From assembly GCA_025350905.1 (NCBI GenBank), contig JANXWY010000114.1, forward strand, positions 1 to 33,836: DNA of 33,836 nt. The letters are read 5' to 3'. Of this stretch, positions 1 to 10,396 are shown in pieces. A model generated the notes under the pieces. It worked only from the letters and a program-made list of their open reading frames with translations. It was not told the origin of the DNA and did no database searches. Each line of letters starts with the position of its first letter. The first letter of the stretch is position 1. A program made the translations under genes and the position numbers. The stretch comes from Verrucomicrobiota bacterium (lineage in GTDB: Bacteria; Verrucomicrobiota; Verrucomicrobiia; Limisphaerales; JADLHS01).

Positions 1-211
1 GCGTCGCCGGAAATTCATGTGCGTTGCGAGGACAACCAGGTCGAGATTCGGCCCATCGCCGGCACCCGTCGGCGCGCTCCTTCGGATCGGCGAGGAGTTC
101 CTTTTCGAGGGCGGCGTCTTCATCCGGCGTTTTGCCGCGCCGACGGGTGCCGGCGATGGGCCGAATCTCGACCTGGTTGTCCTCGCAACGCACATGAATT
201 TCCGGCGACGC
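1..211. repeat. Perfect 76-bp inverted repeat (foldback) at the left edge
   Basis: Bases 1-76 are the exact reverse complement of 136-211, separated by a 59-bp spacer (77-135). The right arm encodes conserved TrpE sequence (EIHVRCEDNQVEIRPIAG), so it is the original. The left arm replaces conserved TrpE sequence with nonsense. The switch point lies in a short shared CGCGCCGA. This pattern is typical of a foldback chimera or a misassembled contig end; a true genomic palindrome is less likely. Confidence 0.9.
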
Positions 212-1165
212 CCCGACGAGTGAAAAGCCAGCCAGTTCGAGCAGGAACATGTAGGGCGAGGGATTCACCGAGCGCGCGGCACGATACACATCCACCGGCG
301 AGGCCTGGGTCGCCACGCTGAAGCGCTGGGAGCCGACGACCTGGATGATGTCACCGCTGGTGATGTATTGCTTCGACGCCATGACGTTGGCGAGAAACTT
401 TTCCTTCGCGACGTTGGACGTGAACGGAATGGACGGCACTTCGGCCGGCACACTTACGGGATGATGCTCGCTGGGCTGTTCGAGCAGGGCGAGCAGGCGC
501 TCGATTTCGCTGACGGCGTTTTCGTAGGCATCGGCCGGGCTGGCGGCTTCGTCGAGCGCGGCGTTGACGAGGATGGTGATGGTTTGCGCGACGCGATCGA
601 ACACGAGCAATTGGTCCGCCACGAAAAAATAGAGCGTGGGCGTTCCCAATTCGTCGTGGGCCGGGCGGGGCACGACCGGCTCGACGTCGTGAATGAATTC
701 GTAGCCGATGAAACCCACCGCGCCGCCGGTGAAGCGCGGGAGGCCGGGCAGCATGACGGGGCGATATTTCTTCATCACGCGCTCGACGACTTCGAGGCCG
801 TCGCGAACGGCCGGGCCGCCCCTCACCCCGTCCCTCTCCCCATCGGATGGGGAAAGGGTGTCCGAAGGACGGGTGAGGGGTTTGCCTGCGACTGTAAAAC
901 TCTCCACGACTTTTCCGCCTTCAACGACTTCCACGCGGTTGCCCGTCTGTTTGATGACCGCGCGCGGATTGCAACCGACAAACGAGTAGCGCCCGAGGTG
1001 CTCGCCACCTTCGACGGATTCGAACAGAAACGATTCGCCCTGCCCGCGGATTTTGCGATACGCCGAGAGCGGTGTCTCGATGTCGGCCAGAATGCGAGCG
1101 GTGACGGGAATGAGATTTCCCTGGGTCGCCAGTTTCAAAAATTCGTCCAGTAATGGCGTAATCAT
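1..1165 (-). CDS. trpE: Anthranilate synthase component I (partial, runs off the left edge)
   Basis: TrpE converts chorismate to anthranilate with the TrpG glutaminase, the first step of tryptophan synthesis. About 363 residues are readable from the ATG at 1165. They include the N-terminal MITPLLDEFLKLA, then LPRFTGGAVGFIGYE, then the chorismate-binding core with GSQRF, NPSPYMF, GASPEIH and PIAGTRRRGKTPDED, ending at DPKERA. The usual continuation (EHxMLVDLGRND) is missing. From about base 77 leftwards the sequence is an inverted copy of 136-211, so the last roughly 25 codons are not genuine trpE. A full-length enzyme is about 500 residues. The start is supported by TAGGA, which overlaps the stop codon of the upstream M20 gene seven bases away, suggesting translational coupling. 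Residues about 96-116 come from an in-frame palindromic insertion (819-880). PabB was considered, but the N-terminal pattern fits TrpE better. Confidence 0.9.
   Translation of the reverse strand, partial: MITPLLDEFLKLATQGNLIPVTARILADIETPLSAYRKIRGQGESFLFESVEGGEHLGRYSFVGCNPRAVIKQTGNRVEVVEGGKVVESFTVAGKPLTRPSDTLSPSDGERDGVRGGPAVRDGLEVVERVMKKYRPVMLPGLPRFTGGAVGFIGYEFIHDVEPVVPRPAHDELGTPTLYFFVADQLLVFDRVAQTITILVNAALDEAASPADAYENAVSEIERLLALLEQPSEHHPVSVPAEVPSIPFTSNVAKEKFLANVMASKQYITSGDIIQVVGSQRFSVATQASPVDVYRAARSVNPSPYMFLLELAGFSLVGASPEIHVRCEDNQVEIRPIAGTRRRGKTPDEDAALEKELLADPKERADGCRRWAESRPGCPRNAHEFPAT
819..880. repeat. Palindromic REP-like element inserted in frame in trpE
   Basis: The left arm CCCCTCACCCCGTCC (819-833) and right arm GGACGGGTGAGGGG (867-880) are complementary apart from one extra C. 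A second inner hairpin pairs CCCCAT with ATGGGG. Read in the trpE frame, the element has no stop and adds roughly 21 residues (PLTRPSDTLSPSDGERDGVR). They fall between the N-terminal region and the PGLPRFTGGAVG segment, where relatives normally have only a short linker. The type of repeat is inferred from shape; its copy number elsewhere in the genome cannot be seen here. Confidence 0.75.
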
Positions 1166-1172
1166 GCCGGTC

Positions 1173-2495
1173 CTACTTTTTCATCAATTCCAAGACGGCC
1201 GCGATCATTGCGGTGATTCCAGTCTTTATCGTTGGTTCGGGGTCGGGGGCCCAGAAGGGGGAGTGAAGGGACGGCAGGGGTTTGCCGCTGCGTTGGGCTT
1301 CCGCAAAAACTTCCTGCTTCGCACCGCCGATCCAGAACAGACAGATCGGAATTTTGTCAGCGGTGCGACCATACTCGCTGAAATCCTCTCCGCCCATGAC
1401 GGGTTTGACGGACACCACTTTATCGGCAGGAAACCAGTCCCGAAATGATTTGCCCACTCGCTCGGTCAGTTCGGGTGCATTGAATGTGGCGGGGGTTGCA
1501 TCGTCGCTCAGTTTCACTTCGGGTAGACGATCTTCCGGCACGCCTGCCGCGAGCGCCTGACCACGGGCGATGCGTTTGATGGCGGCGAGGAGTTGCCCGC
1601 GCACTTCCTCGGTGTATGAACGCACGGTGAGTTGAAGCTTCACTTCGGCGGGAATGATGTTGTGCTTCGTTCCGCCATGAATGGAACCCACCGTGATGAC
1701 CGCCGGCTGCCCGGGGGTGATTTCCCGGCTCACAATGGTTTGCAGGGCCACGACGATTTGCGCGGCCAGCACTATTGGGTCTTTCGTCGTTTCCGGCGCC
1801 GACCCGTGTCCACCCACGCCGCGCACGGCGATGTCCACGGAATCGACGTTTGCGAGCGCCGCTCCCGGAGTAGTGCCGACGGTGCCAGCGGGCAAATCCG
1901 ATTTGTCGTGCAGGGCGAGGCAAAATTCCGGCTTCGGGAAGCGGGTGAACAAGCCGTCGCTCAACATCGCGCGCGCGCCGCCGCCCCATTCTTCCGCCGG
2001 TTGACCAATCAATACCAACGTGCCGCACCAATGGGCCTTCATCGCGGCCAGCACCCGAGCCACTCCGACGAGCGAGGCCATGTGAATATCATGTCCGCAG
2101 GCGTGCATAACAGAGACTTCCGCGCCGGAGTCGTCCTTGGTCGTGACTTGGCTGGCGTAGGGCAGGCCGGTTTGTTCTTTCACGGGCAGCGCATCGAGAT
2201 CGCAGCGCACGAGCACCGTCGGGCCCAGCCCGTTTTTCAAAACCGCCACAACACCGAACTGGCCGACGCCCGTGGTCACTGCGTAACCGGCGCTCTTGAG
2301 TTCCGCACCAAGGCGAGCCGACGTTTGCGCTTCATGAAATGAAAGTTCGGGATTGGCGTGCAGATGTTGGTAGAGTTCAAAGAGGCTCGGATACTCCGCG
2401 TTGACTTTTGCCGTCACGGATTCGCGAAGGGTGGCATCCGCGAGCGCAATCGTCGCTACCAGCAGGCCGTGGATTAAAAGCAAAGTCTTTTTCAT
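1173..2495 (-). CDS. Secreted M20D-family amidohydrolase/carboxypeptidase
   Basis: This 440-residue protein belongs to the zinc M20D peptidases (hippurate hydrolase, N-acyl-amino-acid and IAA-conjugate hydrolases). These remove acyl or aryl groups from amino acids or cleave peptides. Residues 1-19 form a signal peptide (KKTLLLIHGLLVATIALA), so the enzyme is probably periplasmic. Visible family motifs are VRCDLDALPV, MHACGHDIHMA (metal ligands), GQPAEEWGGGA (catalytic and bridging glutamates), the dimerisation-domain segment GGHGSAPE, GGEDFSEY, and the terminal LHSPFWAPD histidine. The catalytic set looks complete. An AGGA ribosome binding site precedes the ATG. It lies between a trpE 5' remnant and intact trpE, with only 7 bp to trpE, so the two are probably cotranscribed. 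The substrate cannot be told from sequence. Confidence 0.9.
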   Translation of the reverse strand: MKKTLLLIHGLLVATIALADATLRESVTAKVNAEYPSLFELYQHLHANPELSFHEAQTSARLGAELKSAGYAVTTGVGQFGVVAVLKNGLGPTVLVRCDLDALPVKEQTGLPYASQVTTKDDSGAEVSVMHACGHDIHMASLVGVARVLAAMKAHWCGTLVLIGQPAEEWGGGARAMLSDGLFTRFPKPEFCLALHDKSDLPAGTVGTTPGAALANVDSVDIAVRGVGGHGSAPETTKDPIVLAAQIVVALQTIVSREITPGQPAVITVGSIHGGTKHNIIPAEVKLQLTVRSYTEEVRGQLLAAIKRIARGQALAAGVPEDRLPEVKLSDDATPATFNAPELTERVGKSFRDWFPADKVVSVKPVMGGEDFSEYGRTADKIPICLFWIGGAKQEVFAEAQRSGKPLPSLHSPFWAPDPEPTIKTGITAMIAAVLELMKK

Positions 2496-2518
2496 GTGTT
2501 GGTCCTAGCGATCCGGCT

Positions 2519-2623
2519 TCACGGTTTATTCGCTTCGAAGTCGGCAAGAATGCGGTACGTGATGGGAATCAGGCTGCCCTGTCCCGCCAGTTTCAGAAAT
2601 GCTTCCAGTGTCGGTGCGTGCAT
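2519..2623 (-). pseudogene. trpE 5'-end remnant (34 codons)
   Basis: The ATG at 2623 opens a 34-codon frame, MHAPTLEAFLKLAGQGSL followed by IPITYRILADFEANKP and a TGA. It aligns without gaps to the N-terminus of trpE in this window (MITPLLDEFLKLATQGNL, then IPVTARILADIETPL). Most third positions differ, so the copy is old. Homology stops exactly at the TGA. It lies 20 bp after the upstream membrane-protein gene and 23 bp before the M20 gene. It is either a truncated duplicate left when the M20 gene entered this operon, or a retained small ORF that keeps ribosomes moving into the M20 gene. It is too short to hold any anthranilate synthase activity. Confidence 0.75.
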
Positions 2624-2642
2624 AGTTGATGCGCCGCCCACG

Positions 2643-3164
2643 TTAACGGAAAGTTCGCCGGGTCCGCCAGACGGAAAGCAGGGTGTAGACGACCACGGCC
2701 ACCGCATAGCCCACAATGCCGATCCCAATCGCCTGCGGGACCGCTTGCCCGGCGAAATAAATCAACGCCGCGCCGACAATCGCCGGGAGCAGGGTGTTGC
2801 CGGCCAGGCAGAAGAGGTACAGTGGCAGTCGCGTCGCCTGCACGCGGGCCACATACCAGTCGCGGTAGGCGTCCTCGCCGAGCGAACGCATGAGCCAGGC
2901 GGATTGGAAATTGCGTGCGGCCACCAGCAGGCTCGTCGTGGTGATGATGATAGCCGGAATCGGCAGCAGCGCAAAGCCAAGGCACAACCCGAGGTTCACG
3001 ATCAAGCCCCATTTCCAGCCGAGCCACTTGGCGATGGGATTTCCTTCCAGTGTCAAATGCGGAGTCGCGACCCAGGTGCTCAGGAAATCCATGCCGCGAG
3101 CGAACAGCAGCAGACCGAGCAGGAAGAAATACTCGCGGCTGGCCAAGGGCAGGGTGTCGTCCAT
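2643..3164 (-). CDS. Small polytopic membrane protein, DUF5658-like
   Basis: This 173-residue protein has about four hydrophobic segments: around residues 12-30, 52-85 (probably two spans), 113-135 and 140-160. The N-terminal pattern, FARGMDFLSTW followed by EGNPIAKWLG, resembles the D-x-x-ST...E-x-NP signature of DUF5658-type proteins. That is recognition by eye, not a search result. No enzymatic motif is visible. It sits between hisI (61 bp upstream) and the trpE remnant (20 bp downstream) on the same strand, so it is probably in the same transcript. That position alone does not make it part of histidine or tryptophan synthesis. Confidence 0.75.
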   Translation of the reverse strand: MDDTLPLASREYFFLLGLLLFARGMDFLSTWVATPHLTLEGNPIAKWLGWKWGLIVNLGLCLGFALLPIPAIIITTTSLLVAARNFQSAWLMRSLGEDAYRDWYVARVQATRLPLYLFCLAGNTLLPAIVGAALIYFAGQAVPQAIGIGIVGYAVAVVVYTLLSVWRTRRTFR

Positions 3165-3225
3165 GAAAGTTGGGTGGCGGCGGCGCGGCGGGGCGTCCGG
3201 TCGGTGCTGCGTGCCAGCTCGACCG

Positions 3226-3615
3226 CTATTTCTTCCCGTAAATTTGTTCCGGTGTTTCCAGCTGCGGCTCCGTGATTTTGAAGCTGCCGTCCGGCCCCAC
3301 GATGGAGCGGAAAAAACACGATTGATATCCCTTGTGACAAGCGGCGCCGACCTGCTCGACCTGGATCAGCAAGGTGTCGCCGTCGCAGTCGAAGGCAACG
3401 CTTTTCACGGTCTGCGTGTGGCCGCTGCTTTCGCCCTTCATCCAGAATTTCTGCCGCGAGCGGCTCCAGAAATGCGTTTTGCCTGTGGCGAGAGTGGATT
3501 CAAGGGAGGCGCGATTCATCCACGCCATCATCAGCACGCGCCCCGTGCTCTGTTCCTGCACGATGGCGGGAATCAGCCCGTTGGCGTCAAATTTCAATTG
3601 CTCATAAAAGCTCAT
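3226..3615 (-). CDS. hisI: Phosphoribosyl-AMP cyclohydrolase
   Basis: HisI opens the purine ring of phosphoribosyl-AMP, the third step of histidine synthesis, in the cytosol. The 129-residue product has the single-domain bacterial length, without the C-terminal HisE pyrophosphatase fusion. Visible motifs are MMAWMNRASLE, FWSRSRQKFWMKGESSGHTQ (substrate and metal loop), DCDGDTLL (Mg-binding aspartates), and GAACHKGYQSCFF with the zinc cysteines. All key residues appear intact. It is the first gene of the minus-strand run toward trpE. hisE and the other his genes are not in the window. Confidence 0.95.
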   Translation of the reverse strand: MSFYEQLKFDANGLIPAIVQEQSTGRVLMMAWMNRASLESTLATGKTHFWSRSRQKFWMKGESSGHTQTVKSVAFDCDGDTLLIQVEQVGAACHKGYQSCFFRSIVGPDGSFKITEPQLETPEQIYGKK

Positions 3616-3938
3616 GGCACGGTGATTTTAGCTCGGGCGGCAGGATTTGCGATGGAAAAGAAGGCGCGGACCAAGGTGACGCAACCACTGAGACGCGGAG
3701 GGCGGCAAATTTCCCCCGTCCCATGAACCGCCCGCCCGTAGCGCAGGTTGGCAACCTGCTGTTTCGCCGACTGGTAGTCGGCTCGGCAGTCGTACCATCA
3801 GGTCGGCGCGGATTCCCAATCCGCGACACAGCAGACTGCCAGTCTGCGCTACGGTTCCGGGGAGCCAATCACGGCTTGTCGCGGGCTGTGGAATCTCTCC
3901 CCCTGGACTGGAGCAACCGGTCAAAGGTCGGGCGCGGG
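3616..3938. other. Intergenic region holding a palindromic repeat
   Basis: No convincing gene lies between the start of hisI and the end of the transporter gene. Its core (3736-3854) is a palindromic element. The flanks (3616-3735 and 3855-3938) show no clear promoter or terminator. Confidence 0.6.
3736..3854. repeat. Palindromic intergenic repeat with terminal inverted repeats
   Basis: The element begins CCGTAGCGCAGGTTGGCA and ends in TGCCAGTCTGCGCTACGG. Reverse-complemented, the right end reads CCGTAGCGCAGACTGGCA, matching the left at 16 of 18 positions. Inside are further short palindromes (GGTTGGCAACC, GACTGGTAGTC, GCGGATTCCCAATCCGC). No ORF or transposase is present, so it is a REP/MITE-like non-coding repeat of about 119 bp. 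Similar GTAGCGCAGGTTGGCAACCT-type repeats are, from memory, common in Pedosphaera-like genomes. Confidence 0.75.
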
Positions 3939-5180
3939 TTAGTTCATCATCAACAGGATCACCAAGCCGGCCATCGTCGTCAGGATGGTGACCGGAATGC
4001 CGAACTTGGCGTAATCCCAAAAGCCCACTTCCGCATAACCGCGCGCCGACTCGACCACGATGACGTTGGCCACCGAGCCGAGAAGGGTGAGATTGCCGGC
4101 GAAGGTGGTCGCGAGCGCCATGACTTTCCACATCAATTCGGGTTGCGCAAAGTTGCCAATCCATTTCCCCGCCACGAGCACGAAGGGCACGTTGGAAAAG
4201 AGATTCGAGCCGAGCGCGGAAAACCAGGCCAGATTCCAAGCCTGGCTACCGGTCGAGGTTCCGAACACGCCGCTGACCGTTCCGTAAACCTGATCGGGCA
4301 GTCCCGTACCGTTCAGCCCTGCCACCACAACAAACAGCGCGGCGAAAAATACCAACAGATGCCAGTCCACCAGCTTGAGGACCTCATGCGTGTCGCGCCG
4401 CGCGAGGACCATGAGCAAGGCGCCGCCCGCCAGCGCGGTCCACGGCAGATTCAAACCGGCCATGAAGCCGACGAACACCAGCGACAGCACCGCCAAAGTC
4501 AGGCTCAACAAGCGACGATCCAACTTGCGCGCCGGGACCTCGGGGCGACGAATGACAACCGGGCGCAATACCTTCCGAAAGCCAATCGCGAGCACTGCAT
4601 ATTGGATTGCGAGTCCCACCAGCGCGACCGGCACCAGGGAAAACGAGAACCGGAGAAAGGAAATGTGCGAGAGCTGCCCGATGATCATGTTCTGTGGATT
4701 GCCCACGAGCGTGGCCACGCTGCCGACATTCGCACTCATCGCCAGCGCCAGCAGATACGGCGCGAGTGGCAATTGGCCGCGCACCATCACGGCCACGACG
4801 AGCGGCGTCAGCATCAGGCAGACGGTGTCATTCACCAGCAACGCCGACAAGCCGCCGGAAATCGCGATCAGGTAAAAGAGCAACGACTGTGGGGTTTTGG
4901 CGACGCGCAAGACCCAGTCCGCCGCCCAATCGAAGAAGCCGGCGAGCAACAGATACGCGGCGATGAGCATCATGCCGAGTAACAGCACCAGGGTGTCGTA
5001 GTCCACGGCGCGATACGCGCGCTCCGGCGTCAGCACGCCAAACGCGACCATCAGTACCGCGCCCAGTAACGCAGCGGCGGGCCGGTTCAACGGCAACACC
5101 TTCAACCGCCGGCCGCTGATCAGCAGGTAAGTGAAACAAAACACGGCGAGGGCGAGGACTTCTTTGGTGGCGGCGCTCAC
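3939..5180 (-). CDS. ArsB/NhaD/SLC13-type anion or Na+/H+ transporter
   Basis: This 413-residue integral membrane protein has about eleven hydrophobic segments and the two-fold repeat layout of the ion-transporter superfamily (ArsB, NhaD, CitMHS, DASS). Characteristic loops are [45 protein letters not shown] and [17 protein letters not shown]. These are the paired N-D/N-x-P re-entrant motifs that carry substrate and sodium. Members move arsenite, dicarboxylates, sulfate or sodium, and the sequence alone does not decide which. It stands alone, with repeats on its left and 230 bp of non-coding DNA on its right. No ars regulatory gene is nearby, which argues weakly against an arsenic role. Confidence 0.88.
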   Translation of the reverse strand: MSAATKEVLALAVFCFTYLLISGRRLKVLPLNRPAAALLGAVLMVAFGVLTPERAYRAVDYDTLVLLLGMMLIAAYLLLAGFFDWAADWVLRVAKTPQSLLFYLIAISGGLSALLVNDTVCLMLTPLVVAVMVRGQLPLAPYLLALAMSANVGSVATLVGNPQNMIIGQLSHISFLRFSFSLVPVALVGLAIQYAVLAIGFRKVLRPVVIRRPEVPARKLDRRLLSLTLAVLSLVFVGFMAGLNLPWTALAGGALLMVLARRDTHEVLKLVDWHLLVFFAALFVVVAGLNGTGLPDQVYGTVSGVFGTSTGSQAWNLAWFSALGSNLFSNVPFVLVAGKWIGNFAQPELMWKVMALATTFAGNLTLLGSVANVIVVESARGYAEVGFWDYAKFGIPVTILTTMAGLVILLMMN

Positions 5181-5411
5181 CGGGAGAGTTTAGGGTTCGT
5201 CAAAATAATCTTGGCGGGCAATTCAAAGTTTAATTCATGCATTCGCGATTACGCTTCGGGCGCAACCCGGTGAACACTGCAATCCGGCGGTTGTTCCGGC
5301 TGGTTTGAGCTTACCGGAAGCGCAAGCTCTCGGACGTTTGCGGGTGGATGGTTCCCACAAAGCCGGTGCGGATTCGTGACCACGGCTTGGTGGTCCCGCC
5401 AGCGGGGAAAC

Positions 5412-8687
<3,276 letters not shown>

Positions 8688-8815
8688 CTGTGAATCCAAC
8701 CCGTGAATGGGTTCATCATCTCGCCATGGAACCGGGGGGTGGGTCAATCAGAAACAAAATATTTTTGCACTGGGCAACCAAAAGCACCTAAGTTGCGCCC
8801 GGCCGGTGTTGACTG

Positions 8816-9802
8816 ATGAATCCCAAACTTGATCTGGCGAAGCCGATCGATATGCATGTGCATGTGGTGGGCAACGGGACCGGCGGCACCGGCTGCTGGT
8901 TGCGGGTGACCGGTTGGCATCGTGCGCTGGCGGCATTGATGCTCCGGCACATCGGCCTGCCACCGACCGCCATGGCCGGGGATTTGGACCGGCTTTACGT
9001 GGAACGACTGCTCACGTTGGTGCGAAGTTCGTCGCTTGGAGCCGTTGTGATCCTGGCGCAGGATGAGGTGCGCGACGAGCAGGGGCAGGTGATGGCGGGC
9101 GCGGGTTCATTTTATGTTCCCAACGATTACGTGCTGGGACTGGCCCGTACCTACCCGGAGTTTTTGCCGGCAGTTTCGATTCATCCCGCTCGCCGTGACG
9201 CACGGGAGGAATTGGACCGGTGTGTCGCGGCGGGGGCGGTGATGATGAAATGCCTGCCCAATTGCCAGAACATCCCCTGCAACGACCGGCGGTTCACCAA
9301 ATTCTGGGAGCGCATGGCGGAGCTGAAGCTGCCGTTGCTCGCGCATACCGGTGGCGAACACACGCTGCCGGTGGTGCGGCCCGAATTCGCCGACCCGCGC
9401 GGACTGACCTTGCCGCTGGAATGTGGTGTGACTGTCATCGCGGCCCACTGCGGCACCAAGAGCGGTTTGTTCGACCCGGAATATTTTCACACCTTCGTCG
9501 CGATGACCCGGCGCTTCCCAAATCTTTATGGCGATACGAGTGCGTTCAATGTGCCGCTTCGTGGGCGGCATGTAGCCGCCTGCCTGGAGGAGCCTCTGGC
9601 TTCGCGGATGGTCCAGGGCAGCGATTTTCCCGTGCCCGTGAACGGCCACTTCGCCTGGGCGCGCGGAACCATTTCGTGGCCGGACTTTCGCCGCTGTCAG
9701 AGCAACCCCAACATTCTCGAACGAGATCACCAGCTCAAACGGGCGATGGGCTTTCCGCTGGCGAGCTTCACCCGCATCGGAGGGCTCTTGCGCCGCGGCT
9801 AA
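8816..9802 (+). CDS. Amidohydrolase-superfamily TIM-barrel metal hydrolase
   Basis: This 328-residue protein of the amidohydrolase_2/TatD-like group hydrolyses or decarboxylates an unknown small molecule. Metal-site residues can be placed on the barrel: IDMHVHVVG (D12, H14, H16), MMKCLPN (K145), LLAHTGGEH (H177), VIAAHCGTKSG (H211) and QGSDFPVP (D270). The C-terminal part, NPNILERDHQLKRAMGFP, resembles the end of other prokaryotic amidohydrolase_2 proteins. There is no signal peptide, so it is cytosolic. It is divergent from the SNF2 gene, with about 130 bp between the chosen starts. It is followed 20 bp later by a strong inverted repeat (9823-9859) that could end its transcript. Confidence 0.85.
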   Translation: MNPKLDLAKPIDMHVHVVGNGTGGTGCWLRVTGWHRALAALMLRHIGLPPTAMAGDLDRLYVERLLTLVRSSSLGAVVILAQDEVRDEQGQVMAGAGSFYVPNDYVLGLARTYPEFLPAVSIHPARRDAREELDRCVAAGAVMMKCLPNCQNIPCNDRRFTKFWERMAELKLPLLAHTGGEHTLPVVRPEFADPRGLTLPLECGVTVIAAHCGTKSGLFDPEYFHTFVAMTRRFPNLYGDTSAFNVPLRGRHVAACLEEPLASRMVQGSDFPVPVNGHFAWARGTISWPDFRRCQSNPNILERDHQLKRAMGFPLASFTRIGGLLRRG

Positions 9803-9811
9803 TCCGATGGG

Positions 9812-9987
9812 TACAAAAAAAACCGGGCCAAACAGTCAGGGGGTGACCGAGAGGCCCGGGGAATTTTCGAATTGGTACTCAGTAGGTTTCCGGAGATATC
9901 CAGCACGGGCTTGTACCTAGTCACCGCACCGGAAATTGTATTGCTTCAAAGATCAACCGCGACCTACCAAAATTAATCGTGCTAACT
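9812..9987 (-). ncRNA. Candidate structured small RNA, about 176 nt
   Basis: No ORF lies here, yet the minus strand has a promoter-like TTGACA-N17-TTAACT upstream and a strong hairpin plus U-tract at the end. Between them are long-range complementary segments in nested order. AATTTT pairs with AAAATT, GTAGGT with ACCTAC, and TTTCCGG with CCGGAAA; the 3' partners of the last two are contiguous (CCGGAAACCTAC). Together they enclose an apical region of about 35 nt. The size is like 6S RNA, but no family signature is recognised. A cis-regulatory role is unlikely because no minus-strand gene follows before the amidohydrolase. Confidence 0.5.
9815..9859 (-). terminator. Rho-independent terminator (possibly bidirectional)
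   Basis: On the minus strand, CCGGGCC (from 9859) pairs with GGCCCGG (to 9823), with an inner GTCA/TGAC pairing in the loop. Eight T residues follow (9822-9815). This is a textbook intrinsic terminator for minus-strand transcription. On the plus strand the same hairpin follows the amidohydrolase stop by 20 bp but is followed only by GGAATTTT, so termination there would be weaker. Confidence 0.75.
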
Positions 9988-9993
9988 GGGGAC

Positions 9994-10022
9994 AGTTAAT
10001 CACCGTCCTGCATCAGTGTCAA
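9994..10022 (-). promoter_or_regulatory. Sigma-70-like promoter for the small RNA
   Basis: On the minus strand a perfect -35 TTGACA (10022-10017) is followed after 17 bp by TTAACT (9999-9994). The -10 match is only partial. The expected start is near 9987, and the next strong signal downstream is the terminator at 9815. Confidence 0.45.
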
Positions 10023-10396
10023 ATATTCCGTGTTTTTATTAGCACAACTTTCTTGCGGCATTAACAGCTCCAAATGTTGCCCATGGGCGGTCGGAGCGGC
10101 TTCCGCTCGGTTGACTTGCGCGCTCGACCGTGGCGGAAGTGGTCGTCACGAGGACGCAGGCAATCAAGGCTGTGAATCTGCCGGCGCCGCGCGGGAGTTT
10201 CCCTCTGGGAAAATGACCTGAGAATAAATGAAATTCCGGGCGCGCTTGCGGGAGGAGTCGCCGGCGATGTTCGTCCCCCGTTGCGGGTCAAATTTGGCCG
10301 GGCGCGCGGAAAAAATCTTGAACCGATTCGCGGTGTAAAGTAATGCCTTGCCATCCGGGCAGAGGCGGTGGGAACTTTCCGTCGGCGCCCTTGATT
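10023..10396. other. Intergenic stretch without recognised gene
   Basis: About 370 bp between the small-RNA promoter and the deoC-like start. Open frames here are short and show no protein-like composition. Short inverted repeats (for example GGAGCGGCTTCCGCTC near 10092) are present, but no convincing terminator or promoter was found. Confidence 0.5.

Noticed and set aside
368-1153. Long plus-strand ORF of 261 codons
   Set aside because: It is antisense to trpE, whose protein motifs are clear; the plus-strand product shows no family resemblance.
3723-4982. 419-codon plus-strand ORF rich in His/Gln/Arg
   Set aside because: It is the mirror of the transporter gene and crosses the palindromic repeat; its composition is typical of antisense shadow frames in GC-rich DNA.
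5181-5411. Possible regulatory RNA in the gap between the transporter and SNF2 genes
   Set aside because: Only a short ACCAC/GTGGT stem near 5380 with no U-run and no promoter-like pair; nothing supports a transcript.
8688-8747. Upstream TTG start for the SNF2 gene
   Set aside because: It would add 20 residues (THPPVPWRDDEP) with no similarity to the family; the ATG at 8687 is preferred, though TTG cannot be excluded.
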